Shown: positions 27,149 through 36,293 of the stretch, in pieces | Numbering within the stretch: the first letter of the stretch is position 1 | Layout: each line of letters begins with the position of its first letter | Assembly: GCF_000423725.1 (NCBI RefSeq) | Contig: NZ_KE384084.1 | Coordinates: 124,001 to 188,000, forward strand | Source of the DNA: Streptococcus devriesei DSM 19639 | GTDB lineage: Bacteria; Bacillota; Bacilli; Lactobacillales; Streptococcaceae | DNA: 64,000 bases | Direction of reading: 5' to 3' | Program-made: the position numbers and the translations under genes | Notes under the pieces: generated by a model | Databases searched by the model: none | What the model was told of the DNA's origin: nothing | Seen by the model: only the letters and a program-made list of their open reading frames with translations

Positions 27149-28429
27149 ATGATAAGAGCAGTTGATTTAATTCAAAAAAAGCGAGACGGTCATGAATTGA
27201 CAAGGCAGGAAATAAATTGGCTTATTGAGGCCTACACTGATGGGCGAGTGCCTGATTATCAGATGTCTGCCTTTGCCATGGCTGTTTATTTTAGAGGAAT
27301 GACAACCAGAGAAACACATGATCTGACCATGGCCATGGTTCATTCGGGTGAGGAGATTGATTTGTCTGCCATTCCTGGTATAAAAGTAGATAAGCATTCA
27401 ACCGGCGGTGTCGGTGACAAGGTGACTTTGATATTAGTACCGTTGGTAGCGAGCTTTGGGGTGCCTGTTGCTAAAATGAGCGGCCGCGGTCTCGGACATA
27501 CCGGCGGAACACTTGATAAGCTGGAATCCATTAAGGGCTATCAGATTGAACTGGCTCAGGCAGATTTTATCCAACAGGTCCAAAAGGTTGGCTTGGCAGT
27601 TATCGGTCAGTCTGACAATCTGGTTAAAGCAGACAAGATGCTCTATGCCCTGCGCGATGTTACAGCGACGGTAGATATTATTCCTTTGATCGCCAGTTCC
27701 ATCATGAGTAAAAAAATTGCTGCCGGAGCAGACCGTATTTTACTGGATGTGACTGTTGGCGACGGTGCTTTTATGAAGACCTTGGAAGATGCAGAAACCT
27801 TATCCAAAACCATGGTTGCTCTGGGGAAAGAAATGGGACGGCAAACAATTGCTGTCATCACTGACATGAGTCAGCCTCTAGGACAGGCTATCGGCAATCG
27901 TTTAGAAGTTCTGGAAGCTTTGCAGATCATGCAGGGACAGGGCCGCGAAGATCTGACAGATTTTATCTGCGAGCTGGCTCAGCTGATGTTGGAATTAGCT
28001 GGGAAACAAGCAAGTCTGACAGCTATTCGTGAACATTTAACAAACGGTCAGGCACTGAAGAAATTCGAAGAAATGGTTGTCAGCCAAGGAGGCGATTTAG
28101 CAGATTTGTACCGACCGTCATCAGCACCGGTTGTCACCGAAATTACTGCAGATGAGGAAGGCTATATCAAAGAGCTGCCGGCTTTAACATTTGGTCTTTT
28201 TGCCATGCGTCTGGGAGCCGGCCGAGCGGTTAAAACGGATCAACTGGATTATGAAACAGGAATTGTTTTTGAGAAAAAAGTTGGGGATCCTGTTCAAAAA
28301 GGAGATCGGATTGCAAGGGTTTACTCCAATGAAAAATTATCTGAAAACATGCTTACAGAATTCAAAAAAAATGTTAAAATAGATAAGGATGAATTGAGAG
28401 TAAATGAGATTTTAAGAATCATTACTTAA
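27149..28429 (+). CDS. deoA: Pyrimidine-nucleoside phosphorylase
   Basis: A 426-aa enzyme cleaving thymidine, uridine and deoxyuridine to base and (deoxy)ribose-1-phosphate. The signature KVDKHSTGGVGDKVTLIL is near 81-98 and KMSGRGLGHTGGTLDKLES near 108-126. ATG 27149 gives the normal N-terminus (MIRAVDLIQKKRDGHELT). The longer frame to 27107 looks like leader. It is the first enzyme of the deoA-deoC-cdd block. The C-terminal barrel-sandwich domain is complete. Confidence 0.95.
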   Translation: MIRAVDLIQKKRDGHELTRQEINWLIEAYTDGRVPDYQMSAFAMAVYFRGMTTRETHDLTMAMVHSGEEIDLSAIPGIKVDKHSTGGVGDKVTLILVPLVASFGVPVAKMSGRGLGHTGGTLDKLESIKGYQIELAQADFIQQVQKVGLAVIGQSDNLVKADKMLYALRDVTATVDIIPLIASSIMSKKIAAGADRILLDVTVGDGAFMKTLEDAETLSKTMVALGKEMGRQTIAVITDMSQPLGQAIGNRLEVLEALQIMQGQGREDLTDFICELAQLMLELAGKQASLTAIREHLTNGQALKKFEEMVVSQGGDLADLYRPSSAPVVTEITADEEGYIKELPALTFGLFAMRLGAGRAVKTDQLDYETGIVFEKKVGDPVQKGDRIARVYSNEKLSENMLTEFKKNVKIDKDELRVNEILRIIT

Positions 28430-28447
28430 TTATTAAGAAAGGGTAAC

Positions 28448-29110
28448 ATGGAAATCAATCAATATATTGACCACACTTTATTAAAACCAGAAAGTAGTCA
28501 GGCTCAGATTGACAAGCTCATTCAAGAAGCTAAGCACTATCATTTTGCCAGTGTCTGTGTAAATCCTACATGGGTTTCTCATGCGGCTGCGTCTCTCAAA
28601 GAAAGTGATGTTAAGGTTTGTACCGTCATCGGTTTTCCTTTGGGAGCAACGACCAGTGCTGTAAAAGCATTTGAAACAAAAGATGCCATTAGCAACGGTG
28701 CTGATGAAATTGACATGGTGATTAATATCGGGCAGGCAAAATCCGGAAACTTTGATTTTGTTGAAAAGGATATTCGAGCAGTTGTAGAAGCTAGCGCTGA
28801 CAAGCTGGTTAAGGTTATTATCGAAGCCTGTCTTTTGACCGATGACGAAAAGGTTAAAGCCTGTCAGGCAGCTAAAGCAGCAGGAGCAGATTTTGTTAAG
28901 ACTTCAACCGGCTTTTCTACAGGAGGAGCTACAGTAGAAGATGTTCGTCTCATGCGTCAGACAGTGGGACCTGAATTCGGTGTTAAGGCGGCTGGCGGAG
29001 CGCGGACTTTAAAAGACGCTCAAGCCTTCATCGAAGCAGGGGCAACACGAATTGGAACATCTGCGGGGATTGCGATTGTTGAAGGGAAAGAAGCAAAAGG
29101 TGGCTACTGA
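28448..29110 (+). CDS. deoC: Deoxyribose-phosphate aldolase
   Basis: A 220-aa class I aldolase splitting deoxyribose-5-phosphate to glyceraldehyde-3-phosphate and acetaldehyde. The Schiff-base lysine is in [14 protein letters not shown] or, more exactly, in the following [17 protein letters not shown] block (near 148-164). DHTLLKP at the N-terminus is family-typical. It sits 18 bp after deoA with AAAGGG as ribosome site, and overlaps cdd by 11 bp. Together with deoA it channels deoxyribose into glycolysis. Confidence 0.95.
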   Translation: MEINQYIDHTLLKPESSQAQIDKLIQEAKHYHFASVCVNPTWVSHAAASLKESDVKVCTVIGFPLGATTSAVKAFETKDAISNGADEIDMVINIGQAKSGNFDFVEKDIRAVVEASADKLVKVIIEACLLTDDEKVKACQAAKAAGADFVKTSTGFSTGGATVEDVRLMRQTVGPEFGVKAAGGARTLKDAQAFIEAGATRIGTSAGIAIVEGKEAKGGY

Positions 29111-29486
29111 TTTAGTATCTCTCGCTAAAAAAGCCAGCCAAAATGCCTATGTACCGTATTCACATTTTCCCATTGGTGCTGCGGTCAGAACCAAATCCGG
29201 CGATGTTTATCTGGGCTGCAATGTTGAAAATGCCAGTTTTGGGCTGACCAACTGCGGCGAACGGACGGCCATTTTCAAAGCTATTTCGGAAGGCCATCGC
29301 GATTTCGAAGAGATTGCTGTCTATGGTGAAACCGAGGAGCCGATATCTCCGTGCGGTGCCTGCCGTCAGGTCATGGCTGAATTTTTTGAGCCGACTGCTC
29401 GGGTTACTTTGATTGCTAAGGATGGTAAGACGGTCGTGATGACGGTCGATGAGTTATTGCCTTACTCGTTTACAGAGTTGAGGTAA
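29100..29486 (+). CDS. cdd: Cytidine deaminase
   Basis: A 128-aa zinc enzyme turning (deoxy)cytidine into (deoxy)uridine. Zinc and catalytic motifs are visible: [20 protein letters not shown] with the Glu, and PCGACRQV. The GTG at 29100 yields the usual N-terminus ([13 protein letters not shown]). The longer ATG frame from 29052 is buried in deoC and unlike the family. The gene provides substrates for deoA and precedes the nucleoside transporter, so uptake and catabolism are linked. Confidence 0.93.
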   Translation: MATDLVSLAKKASQNAYVPYSHFPIGAAVRTKSGDVYLGCNVENASFGLTNCGERTAIFKAISEGHRDFEEIAVYGETEEPISPCGACRQVMAEFFEPTARVTLIAKDGKTVVMTVDELLPYSFTELR

Positions 29487-29576
29487 AGCTGTTTTATTGG
29501 TCTGTTAAGCCTTTAGGTTTAATATTAATTTTTCGGCAACATTTGTTGTATATAAAACTTAGGAGGGTTCATCTTT

Positions 29577-30626
29577 ATGAACAAGAAAATTGTTGGTTTA
29601 GGTTTAACTGCTGTAGCAGTATTAGGACTTGCAGCCTGCGGCAATCGCGCTGCTAAAAACAATGGCAAGGCCAAAACAGATTTAAAAGTTGCTATTGTAA
29701 CTGATACTGGTGGTGTTGATGACAAGTCATTTAACCAATCAGCATGGGAAGGTTTACAGGCTTGGGGTAAAGACAAGGGCCTCAGCAAGGGAAATGGTTT
29801 TGATTATTTCCAATCAGCTAATGAATCTGATTACGCTACCAATCTTGATACAGCTTCATCAAGCGGCTATAAATTAATTTTTGGTATTGGATATGCTCTG
29901 CATGACGCTATTGAAAAAACAGCGGCTGATAATGAAGAAGTTAACTATGTTATCATCGATGACGTTATTGAAAACAAAGATAATGTTGCCAGCGTTACTT
30001 TTGCTGATAACGAAGCGGCTTACCTTGCAGGAATTGCTGCTGCTAAGACCACAAAAACGAAAAAAGTTGGTTTTGTAGGCGGTGTTAAATCAGAAGTTAT
30101 CACCCGTTTTGAAAAAGGTTTTGAAGCCGGTGTTAAATCTGTAGATAAATCTATCCAAATTCAAGTCGATTATGCGGGATCATTTGGCGATGCGGCTAAA
30201 GGTAAAACAATTGCAGCTGCCCAATATGCCGGCGGTGCTGATGTTGTTTACCAAGCTGCGGGCGGTACAGGTGCAGGTGTCTTTAGTGAAGCTAAAGCTT
30301 TGAACGAGAAGAAAAATGAGTCTAAAAAAGTTTGGGTTATCGGAGTTGACCGTGACCAAGCTGCTGAAGGAAAATACACTTCTAAAGACGGTAAAAAATC
30401 TAACTTTGTCCTCGCATCTTCATTAAAAGAAGTTGGTAAGGCTGTTCAGCTGATTTCAAACAACACTGCGGATAAGAAATTCCCAGGCGGTAAAGTAACA
30501 ACTTACGGACTTAAGGATAAAGGTGTTGACCTTGCGCCAACAAATCTATCTGACGATGCTAAAAAAGCTGTTGATGATGCCAAGAAACAAATCGTTTCAG
30601 GCGACATCAAAGTTCCAGAAAAATAA
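29577..30626 (+). CDS. rnsB: Nucleoside ABC transporter substrate-binding lipoprotein (BMP family)
   Basis: A 349-aa lipoprotein with lipobox LGLAACGN (Cys21). It belongs to the BMP/TmpC/PnrA family: VTDTGGVDDKSFNQSAWEGL near 41-60 is the conserved start of the mature protein. It is followed by the ATPase and two permeases. By context and family it binds ribonucleosides. The rns symbol follows the nucleoside transporter name I recall from S. mutans. GGAGG lies about 11 bp before the ATG. Confidence 0.92.
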   Translation: MNKKIVGLGLTAVAVLGLAACGNRAAKNNGKAKTDLKVAIVTDTGGVDDKSFNQSAWEGLQAWGKDKGLSKGNGFDYFQSANESDYATNLDTASSSGYKLIFGIGYALHDAIEKTAADNEEVNYVIIDDVIENKDNVASVTFADNEAAYLAGIAAAKTTKTKKVGFVGGVKSEVITRFEKGFEAGVKSVDKSIQIQVDYAGSFGDAAKGKTIAAAQYAGGADVVYQAAGGTGAGVFSEAKALNEKKNESKKVWVIGVDRDQAAEGKYTSKDGKKSNFVLASSLKEVGKAVQLISNNTADKKFPGGKVTTYGLKDKGVDLAPTNLSDDAKKAVDDAKKQIVSGDIKVPEK

Positions 30627-30632
30627 GGGTTT

Positions 30633-30660
30633 AAGGGCGACCTCAGCCGGTCGCCTTTTT
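30633..30660 (+). terminator. Terminator-like hairpin between rnsB and rnsA
   Basis: AAGGGCGACC TCAGCC GGTCGCCTTTTT just behind rnsB. It probably attenuates, so that the lipoprotein is made in excess over the membrane parts. Confidence 0.8.
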
Positions 30661-30761
30661 AACACTGAGATCTTTGTATCTCAGTAGAGATTAGGACAGA
30701 ATCGCTGTACGAGCGCGTCCTGCTCTCTACTGAAGTATAAAATTTCTGAAAGGAAAGTACT

Positions 30762-32294
30762 ATGACGCAACATGTCATTGAAATGAGAGAAATTACCAAA
30801 AAATTTGGTGATTTTGTTGCTAATGATCATATCAATCTCAATCTTAGAAAAGGTGAGATTCATGCTCTGCTTGGTGAAAATGGTGCTGGGAAATCAACCT
30901 TGATGAACATGCTTGCCGGTTTGCTTGAACCGACCAGCGGTGAGATTGCAATCAACGGTAAGACTGTTAAGATTGATTCTCCATCTAAATCAGCCCAGTT
31001 AGGTATCGGGATGGTGCATCAGCATTTTATGCTGGTTGAGGCCTTTACAGTGACTGAAAATATTATTTTAGGAAATGAAATTCTTAAAAATGGTATTTTA
31101 GATTTAAAAAAAGCTGGTCAGGAAATCAAAGATTTGTCTGAAAAATACGGCTTGGCTGTTGATCCGGATGCTAAGATTGCTGATATTTCTGTTGGAGCTC
31201 AGCAGCGGGTTGAAATTTTAAAGACCCTTTACCGCGGTGCCGATATTCTTATCTTTGATGAGCCGACTGCTGTTTTGACGCCCTCTGAAATTCAGGAATT
31301 GATGAGCATCATGAAGGGTCTTGTCAAAGAAGGAAAATCAATTATCCTGATTACGCATAAATTGGATGAAATTCGTTCGGTTGCTGACCGTGTGACTGTT
31401 ATCAGACGCGGTAAAAGTATCGAAACTGTTGACGTGGCAGGGGCAACATCCGAGGATTTGGCTGAAATGATGGTTGGCCGCTCAGTCTCTTTTACAACTG
31501 AAAAAACAGCTGCCAATCCTAAAGAAGTCACACTGGCTATTAAGGATTTGGAGGTCAATGAGAATCGCGGTATTCCTGCTGTTAAAGGACTTTCTTTAGA
31601 TGTTAGAGCTGGTGAAATCGTCGGTATTGCCGGCATTGATGGCAATGGGCAAAGTGAATTAATTCAGGCGATTACAGGTCTGCGCAAAATTAAATCAGGA
31701 ACCATCACCATTAAAGGTCAGGACGTGACCAAACTTTCGGCCCGCAAGATTACAGAATTAAGTGTGGGACATGTTCCTGAGGACAGGCACCGCGACGGCT
31801 TGATTCTTGAGCTGACGCTGGCAGAAAATATGGCTCTGCAGACTTACTATAAACAGCCTTTGAGCAAAAATGGTGTTTTAAATTATCATAAGATTAATGA
31901 ACACGGACGTCAGCTGATGGAAGAATTTGATGTCCGCGGCGCCAGCGAACTTGTTCCGGCTAAGGGCCTGTCAGGCGGTAATCAGCAAAAAGCTATTATT
32001 GCCCGCGAAGTTGACCGCGATCCGGATTTGCTGATTGTCAGCCAGCCCACCCGCGGTTTGGACGTAGGAGCTATTGAATATATTCATAAACGCCTAATGG
32101 CAGAGCGTGATAAGGGGAAAGCTGTGCTGCTGGTTAGTTTTGAGTTGGATGAAATTCTTAATCTGTCTGATCGTATCGCTGTTATTCACGATGGTAAAAT
32201 TCAAGGCATTGTAAGGCCGGAAACCACTAATAAACAAGAACTGGGAATTTTAATGGCCGGCGGAAGTATTGAAAAGGAGGAAGCAAATGTCTAA
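30762..32294 (+). CDS. rnsA: Nucleoside ABC transporter ATPase (double-domain)
   Basis: A 510-aa protein with two fused ATPase domains of the CUT2 type. Domain 1 has Walker A GENGAGKST near 41-49, the signature ISVGAQQRVEIL and Walker B ILIFDEPTAVLTP. Domain 2 has the degenerate Walker A GIDGNGQSE near 292-300 and LSGGNQQKAIIAREV. This is the pattern of RbsA/NupO proteins, in which one site is degenerate. It overlaps the permease gene by 8 bp. Confidence 0.94.
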   Translation: MTQHVIEMREITKKFGDFVANDHINLNLRKGEIHALLGENGAGKSTLMNMLAGLLEPTSGEIAINGKTVKIDSPSKSAQLGIGMVHQHFMLVEAFTVTENIILGNEILKNGILDLKKAGQEIKDLSEKYGLAVDPDAKIADISVGAQQRVEILKTLYRGADILIFDEPTAVLTPSEIQELMSIMKGLVKEGKSIILITHKLDEIRSVADRVTVIRRGKSIETVDVAGATSEDLAEMMVGRSVSFTTEKTAANPKEVTLAIKDLEVNENRGIPAVKGLSLDVRAGEIVGIAGIDGNGQSELIQAITGLRKIKSGTITIKGQDVTKLSARKITELSVGHVPEDRHRDGLILELTLAENMALQTYYKQPLSKNGVLNYHKINEHGRQLMEEFDVRGASELVPAKGLSGGNQQKAIIAREVDRDPDLLIVSQPTRGLDVGAIEYIHKRLMAERDKGKAVLLVSFELDEILNLSDRIAVIHDGKIQGIVRPETTNKQELGILMAGGSIEKEEANV

Positions 32295-33363
32295 AAAAAC
32301 ACAACAAATTGTCGTTCCTCTGATTTCGGTTGTCTTGGGAATTATACTGGGAGCCATTATCATGCTGATTTTTGGCTATGATCCGGTATGGGCTTATGAA
32401 GGACTCTTTCAAAAGTCTTTCGGCAGCTTGAAGGATATCGGAGAAATATTCCGTGCAATGAGTCCGTTGATTTTAATTGCACTCGGTTTTGCGGTGGCCA
32501 GCCGCGCCGGTTTCTTCAATATCGGTCTGTCAGGTCAGGCTTATGCCGGCTGGATAGCTGCTGGTTGGTTTGCTTTGGCAAATCCTAGCTTACCTCGTCC
32601 TATCATGATTGTTATGACTGTTCTTATCGGAGCAGCAGCAGGGGGTGTTGTGGGTGCTATCCCGGGATTTTTACGAGCCTATCTTGGTACCAGTGAAGTT
32701 ATCGTTACCATTATGATGAACTATATTGTGCTCTATATTGGCAATGCTATCATTCAGGATGGTTTTTCTAAGAGTGTCATGCGGAATTCTGACTCCAGTA
32801 TCTATGTGGGTAAAAACGCCAGCTATCAGACTGATTGGCTGCGGGCGCTGACTGATAATTCTCGGATGAATATCGGCTTTTTCCTAGCACTCATTGCCAT
32901 CTTGGTTGTTTGGTATTTGCTCAACAAGACAACACTCGGTTTTGAAATTCGCTCGGTCGGTCTTAACCCGCATGCCAGTGAATATGCAGGGATGTCAGCT
33001 AAAAGAACCATTGTTCTGTCTATGATTATCTCAGGAGCTCTGGCAGGGCTTGGAGGTGTTGTTGAAGGACTGGGAACTTTCGGCAATGTCTATGTACAGA
33101 ATACGTCTCTTGCGATCGGTTTTGACGGAATGGCGGTCAGCCTGCTGGCTTCCAATTCTCCGATTGGTATTTTGCTTTCAGCCTTCTTGTTTGGAGCGCT
33201 CAGTGTCGGGGCACCAGGTATGAGTATCAGCGATGCAACCCATGTCGGAACGCCGCCTGAATTGATAAAAGTGGTGACCGCCCTGATTATCTTCTTTGTC
33301 GGTGCTCACTATGTTATCGAACGTTATATTAAACCTAAAAAACAAGTGAAAGGCGGTCAGTAA
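32287..33363 (+). CDS. rnsC: Nucleoside ABC transporter permease (first)
   Basis: A 358-aa permease of the BPD_transp_2 family with about eight to ten helices. ATG 32287 follows AAGGAGG and starts MSKKTQQIVVPL, so the short upstream extension from 32269 is rejected. The motif TSEVIVTIMMNYIVLYIGNAIIQ and the ending NPHASEYAGMSAKRTIVLSMIISGALAG are typical of nucleoside permeases. It pairs with the next gene. Confidence 0.93.
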   Translation: MSKKTQQIVVPLISVVLGIILGAIIMLIFGYDPVWAYEGLFQKSFGSLKDIGEIFRAMSPLILIALGFAVASRAGFFNIGLSGQAYAGWIAAGWFALANPSLPRPIMIVMTVLIGAAAGGVVGAIPGFLRAYLGTSEVIVTIMMNYIVLYIGNAIIQDGFSKSVMRNSDSSIYVGKNASYQTDWLRALTDNSRMNIGFFLALIAILVVWYLLNKTTLGFEIRSVGLNPHASEYAGMSAKRTIVLSMIISGALAGLGGVVEGLGTFGNVYVQNTSLAIGFDGMAVSLLASNSPIGILLSAFLFGALSVGAPGMSISDATHVGTPPELIKVVTALIIFFVGAHYVIERYIKPKKQVKGGQ

Positions 33364-33364
33364 A

Positions 33365-34321
33365 ATGAGTTTAGAAAGTATTTTAGCTCTTTTAGTATCA
33401 TCGATGCTGGTTTATGCGACGCCTCTCATCTTTACCAGTATAGGCGGTGTCTTTTCTGAAAGATCCGGTGTTGTTAACGTAGGACTTGAAGGTATCATGG
33501 TTATGGGTGCTTTCGCCGGAATTGTCTTTAATTTAGAGTTTGCTGAGTCTTTCGGCAGGGCAACACCTTGGATTGCAGCTCTGGTCGGCGGAGCAGTCGG
33601 TCTGCTATTTTCCTTGATTCATGCTGCAGCTACGATCAATTTTCGGGCAGATCACATTGTTTCCGGTACTGTTCTTAATCTTTTAGCCCCATCTTTAGCA
33701 GTTTTCTTTGTTAAATCCATGTACAATAAGGGACAGACAGATAATATCCATCAATCCTTTGGGAAGTTCGATTTCCCGGTCTTGTCTGACATTCCTTTTA
33801 TCGGGCCGATTTTCTTTGAAGGAACCAGCTTAGTTGCTTACATTGCGATTCTCTTTTCCGTTTTGGCTTGGTTTATCCTGACTAAAACAAGATTCGGCCT
33901 GCGTCTGCGTTCAGTCGGTGAACATCCTCAGGCTGCAGATACTTTGGGGATAAATGTTTACCTGATGCGCTATTGGGGCGTTATGATTTCAGGATTTTTA
34001 GGAGGAATAGGAGGAGCGATTTACGCTCAGTCTATTTCGGTTAACTTTGCCGGAACAACCATTTTAGGGCCAGGGTTTATTGCGCTGGCAGCCATGATTT
34101 TTGGCAAGTGGAATCCGATAGGAGCTATGCTGTCAAGCCTGTTTTTCGGTCTGTCTCAAAGTTTGGCCGTTATTGGCAATCAGCTGCCTTTCCTGTCAAA
34201 CATTCCGACAGTTTACCTGCAGATTGCACCTTATGTATTAACTATCTTAGTATTGGCTGTTTTCTTTGGACAGGCAGTTGCCCCCAAAGCAGATGGTGTC
34301 AATTATATCAAGTCAAAATAA
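33365..34321 (+). CDS. rnsD: Nucleoside ABC transporter permease (second)
   Basis: A 318-aa permease of the same family, one base after rnsC's stop, and last gene of the block. ERSGVVNVGLEGIMVMGAFAG near the N-terminus and VGEHPQAADTLGINVYLMRYWGVMISGFLGG near the C-terminal half are family-typical. A terminator follows immediately. Confidence 0.93.
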   Translation: MSLESILALLVSSMLVYATPLIFTSIGGVFSERSGVVNVGLEGIMVMGAFAGIVFNLEFAESFGRATPWIAALVGGAVGLLFSLIHAAATINFRADHIVSGTVLNLLAPSLAVFFVKSMYNKGQTDNIHQSFGKFDFPVLSDIPFIGPIFFEGTSLVAYIAILFSVLAWFILTKTRFGLRLRSVGEHPQAADTLGINVYLMRYWGVMISGFLGGIGGAIYAQSISVNFAGTTILGPGFIALAAMIFGKWNPIGAMLSSLFFGLSQSLAVIGNQLPFLSNIPTVYLQIAPYVLTILVLAVFFGQAVAPKADGVNYIKSK

Positions 34322-34329
34322 GACCTTTC

Positions 34330-34357
34330 AATCACCCATGCAAATGGGTGATTTTTT
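34330..34357 (+). terminator. Terminator of the nucleoside block
   Basis: AATCACCCAT GCAA ATGGGTGATTTTTT, eight bases after the rnsD stop. Confidence 0.9.
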
Positions 34358-34380
34358 CGTGAAGAAATGAGCATATTCAT

Positions 34381-34408
34381 TGTAAGCGTTTCAATATCAT
34401 GTTATACT
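34381..34408 (+). promoter_or_regulatory. nox promoter with overlapping cre-like site
   Basis: TGTAAGCGTTTCAA (34381-34394) fits the catabolite-responsive consensus TGWAARCGYTWNCA with one mismatch (A for C at position 13). It covers the -35 region of an extended -10, TGTTATACT (34400-34408). CcpA control of nox is therefore plausible. Confidence 0.55.
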
Positions 34409-34452
34409 AGTGGAGTAATTAAATTAGATTATGATGAAAAGAGGATTTTCTT

Positions 34453-35826
34453 ATGAGTAAAATCGTTGTTGTTGGTGCTAACCATGCCGGTACATCTAGT
34501 GTTAATACCATTTTAGATAATTACGGCAGTGAAAACGAAGTTGTTGTTTTCGACCAAAATTCTAATATTTCTTTCTTAGGATGCGGAATGGCTCTTTGGA
34601 TTGGTAAGCAAATATCAGGGCCTCAAGGGCTTTTCTATGCAGACAAAGAGATGCTGGAATCAAAGGGTGCAAAAGTTTACATGGAGTCACCGGTAACAGC
34701 TATAGATTACGATGCTAAAACAGTTACTGCCTTGGTTAACGGCAAGGAGCATGTAGAAAACTACGATAAACTCATCTTAGCAACAGGTTCAATACCAATT
34801 TTACCGCCTATCGAAGGAGCAGCGATTAAAGAAGACAGCCGCGAATTTGTAGCGACACTTGAAAATCTGCAGTTTGTTAAACTTTATCAAAATGCTGAAG
34901 ACGTCATTAATAAATTGCAAGACAAGAGTAAAAATCTCAACCGTGTTGCGGTTGTCGGTGCCGGCTATATTGGTGTCGAGCTGGCTGAAGCCTTTAAGCG
35001 TCTCGGTAAGGAAGTTACTTTAATTGATGTCGTTGATACTTGTCTGGCTGGTTATTATGACCGCGACCTTTCGGATATGATGCGTCAAAATCTGGAAGAT
35101 CACGGAATTGAATTGGCCTTCGGTGAAACCGTCAAAGCTATCGAAGGTGAAGGCAAGGTAGAGCGTATTGTGACCGATAAAGCTAGCCGTGATGTTGATA
35201 TGGTTATCTTAGCCGTAGGATTCCGTCCTAATACTGCATTGGGCAATGGCAAGCTGGAAACTTTCCGCAACGGTGCCTTCCTTGTTAATAAAAAACAAGA
35301 GACCAGCCTGCCTGATGTTTACGCTGTTGGTGATTGCGCTACGGTTTACGACAATGCAATCAATGATACTAACTATATTGCTTTGGCATCAAATGCCCTG
35401 CGTTCAGGCATTGTAGCGGGTCACAATGCGGCTGGCCACGAATTAGAATCCCTTGGAGTACAGGGTTCAAATGGTATTTCTATCTTTGGACTGAATATGG
35501 TATCAACCGGATTGACGGCTGAAAAAGCGAAACGCTTTGGTTACAACCCAGAAGTAACAGAATTTACTGATAGTCAAAAAGCAACTTTTATCGAACACGA
35601 TAACTATCCGGTTACTCTTAAGATTGTCTATGATAAGGACAGCCGCCTTATTCTCGGTGCCCAAATGGCCTCTAAAGAAGATATGTCAATGGGAATTCAT
35701 ATGTTTTCACTGGCTATTCAGGAAAAGGTCACTATCGATCGCTTAGCCCTGTTAGATTTCTTCTTCCTGCCTCATTTCAACCAGCCTTATAACTACATTA
35801 CAAAGGCAGCACTTAATGCTAAATAA
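34453..35826 (+). CDS. nox: NADH oxidase (H2O-forming)
   Basis: A 457-aa FAD flavoprotein reducing O2 to water with NADH. The N-terminal FAD site [13 protein letters not shown] is near 4-16. The redox-active Cys is in [11 protein letters not shown] (near 44, peroxidatic as cysteine-sulfenic acid). The NAD site [17 protein letters not shown] is near 166-182 and the second FAD motif VYAVGDCAT near 294-302. It regenerates NAD+ aerobically, complementing the ldh gene nearby. AAAGAGG is the ribosome site. Confidence 0.95.
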   Translation: MSKIVVVGANHAGTSSVNTILDNYGSENEVVVFDQNSNISFLGCGMALWIGKQISGPQGLFYADKEMLESKGAKVYMESPVTAIDYDAKTVTALVNGKEHVENYDKLILATGSIPILPPIEGAAIKEDSREFVATLENLQFVKLYQNAEDVINKLQDKSKNLNRVAVVGAGYIGVELAEAFKRLGKEVTLIDVVDTCLAGYYDRDLSDMMRQNLEDHGIELAFGETVKAIEGEGKVERIVTDKASRDVDMVILAVGFRPNTALGNGKLETFRNGAFLVNKKQETSLPDVYAVGDCATVYDNAINDTNYIALASNALRSGIVAGHNAAGHELESLGVQGSNGISIFGLNMVSTGLTAEKAKRFGYNPEVTEFTDSQKATFIEHDNYPVTLKIVYDKDSRLILGAQMASKEDMSMGIHMFSLAIQEKVTIDRLALLDFFFLPHFNQPYNYITKAALNAK

Positions 35827-35831
35827 GTTTA

Positions 35832-36163
35832 AGCTGAGATTATATCTCAGCTCAGACTGAAGAGAAAGTCTATTTTCTCAAAAAGTAATATTTTGTTATG
35901 ATACTTTCCTTAGGTAGCACGGACGGTAGCGACTTCCTTTGGAATTCCATACCTAGATTTTGAGCCTAGGTCTCAAAATCTCCGAGAGGCAGAAACTCAA
36001 TGTTTCTGCCTCTTTTGCTACATTGGAAAGTATCGGGGGAGGTTTTGATCGTTTCTATATTATTTTACAAAATAGAAAAGTAATACTATTCTATGATGAA
36101 ATTTTAGAGAGAATTTAGTTTTGGGAGTTTGTCTACAACCTGAGCTGAGATTATATCTCAGCT
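35832..36163 (+). repeat. Terminator-inserted repeat element A with duplicated hairpin
   Basis: The nox terminator stem-loop (AGCTGAGAT TAT ATCTCAGCT) occurs twice as exact 21-bp copies, at 35832-35852 and 36143-36163; only the second is followed by T7. Between them lies a 290-bp non-coding segment (35853-36142). Its ends are imperfect inverted repeats: CAGACTGAAGAGAAAG on the left, CAGGTTGTAGACAAAC as the reverse complement of the right. The inside has hairpins such as GAGGCAGAAAC / GTTTCTGCCTC. It shares about 90 bp with the element at 54145-54538. It looks like a small non-autonomous element that landed in the terminator and duplicated the stem-loop. Confidence 0.7.
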
Positions 36164-36293
36164 TTTTTTGATTGAGTTTTATAAGGAAATGAGGAGTATT
36201 TCTTTCTTTCCTGCCAGAAAAGTTTTTCTGCTATTGGCATTGTCGCTTAGGGGTCAATAGTATATAATAAAAGGAGCAAAGGAGGTTCTCAGA

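Noticed and set aside
31292-31645. 117-codon antisense ORF in rnsA, and similar long antisense ORFs in gyrA, suhB, rsmF and DUF438 genes
   Set aside because: They lie wholly inside strongly supported genes, lack ribosome sites and show no family signal.
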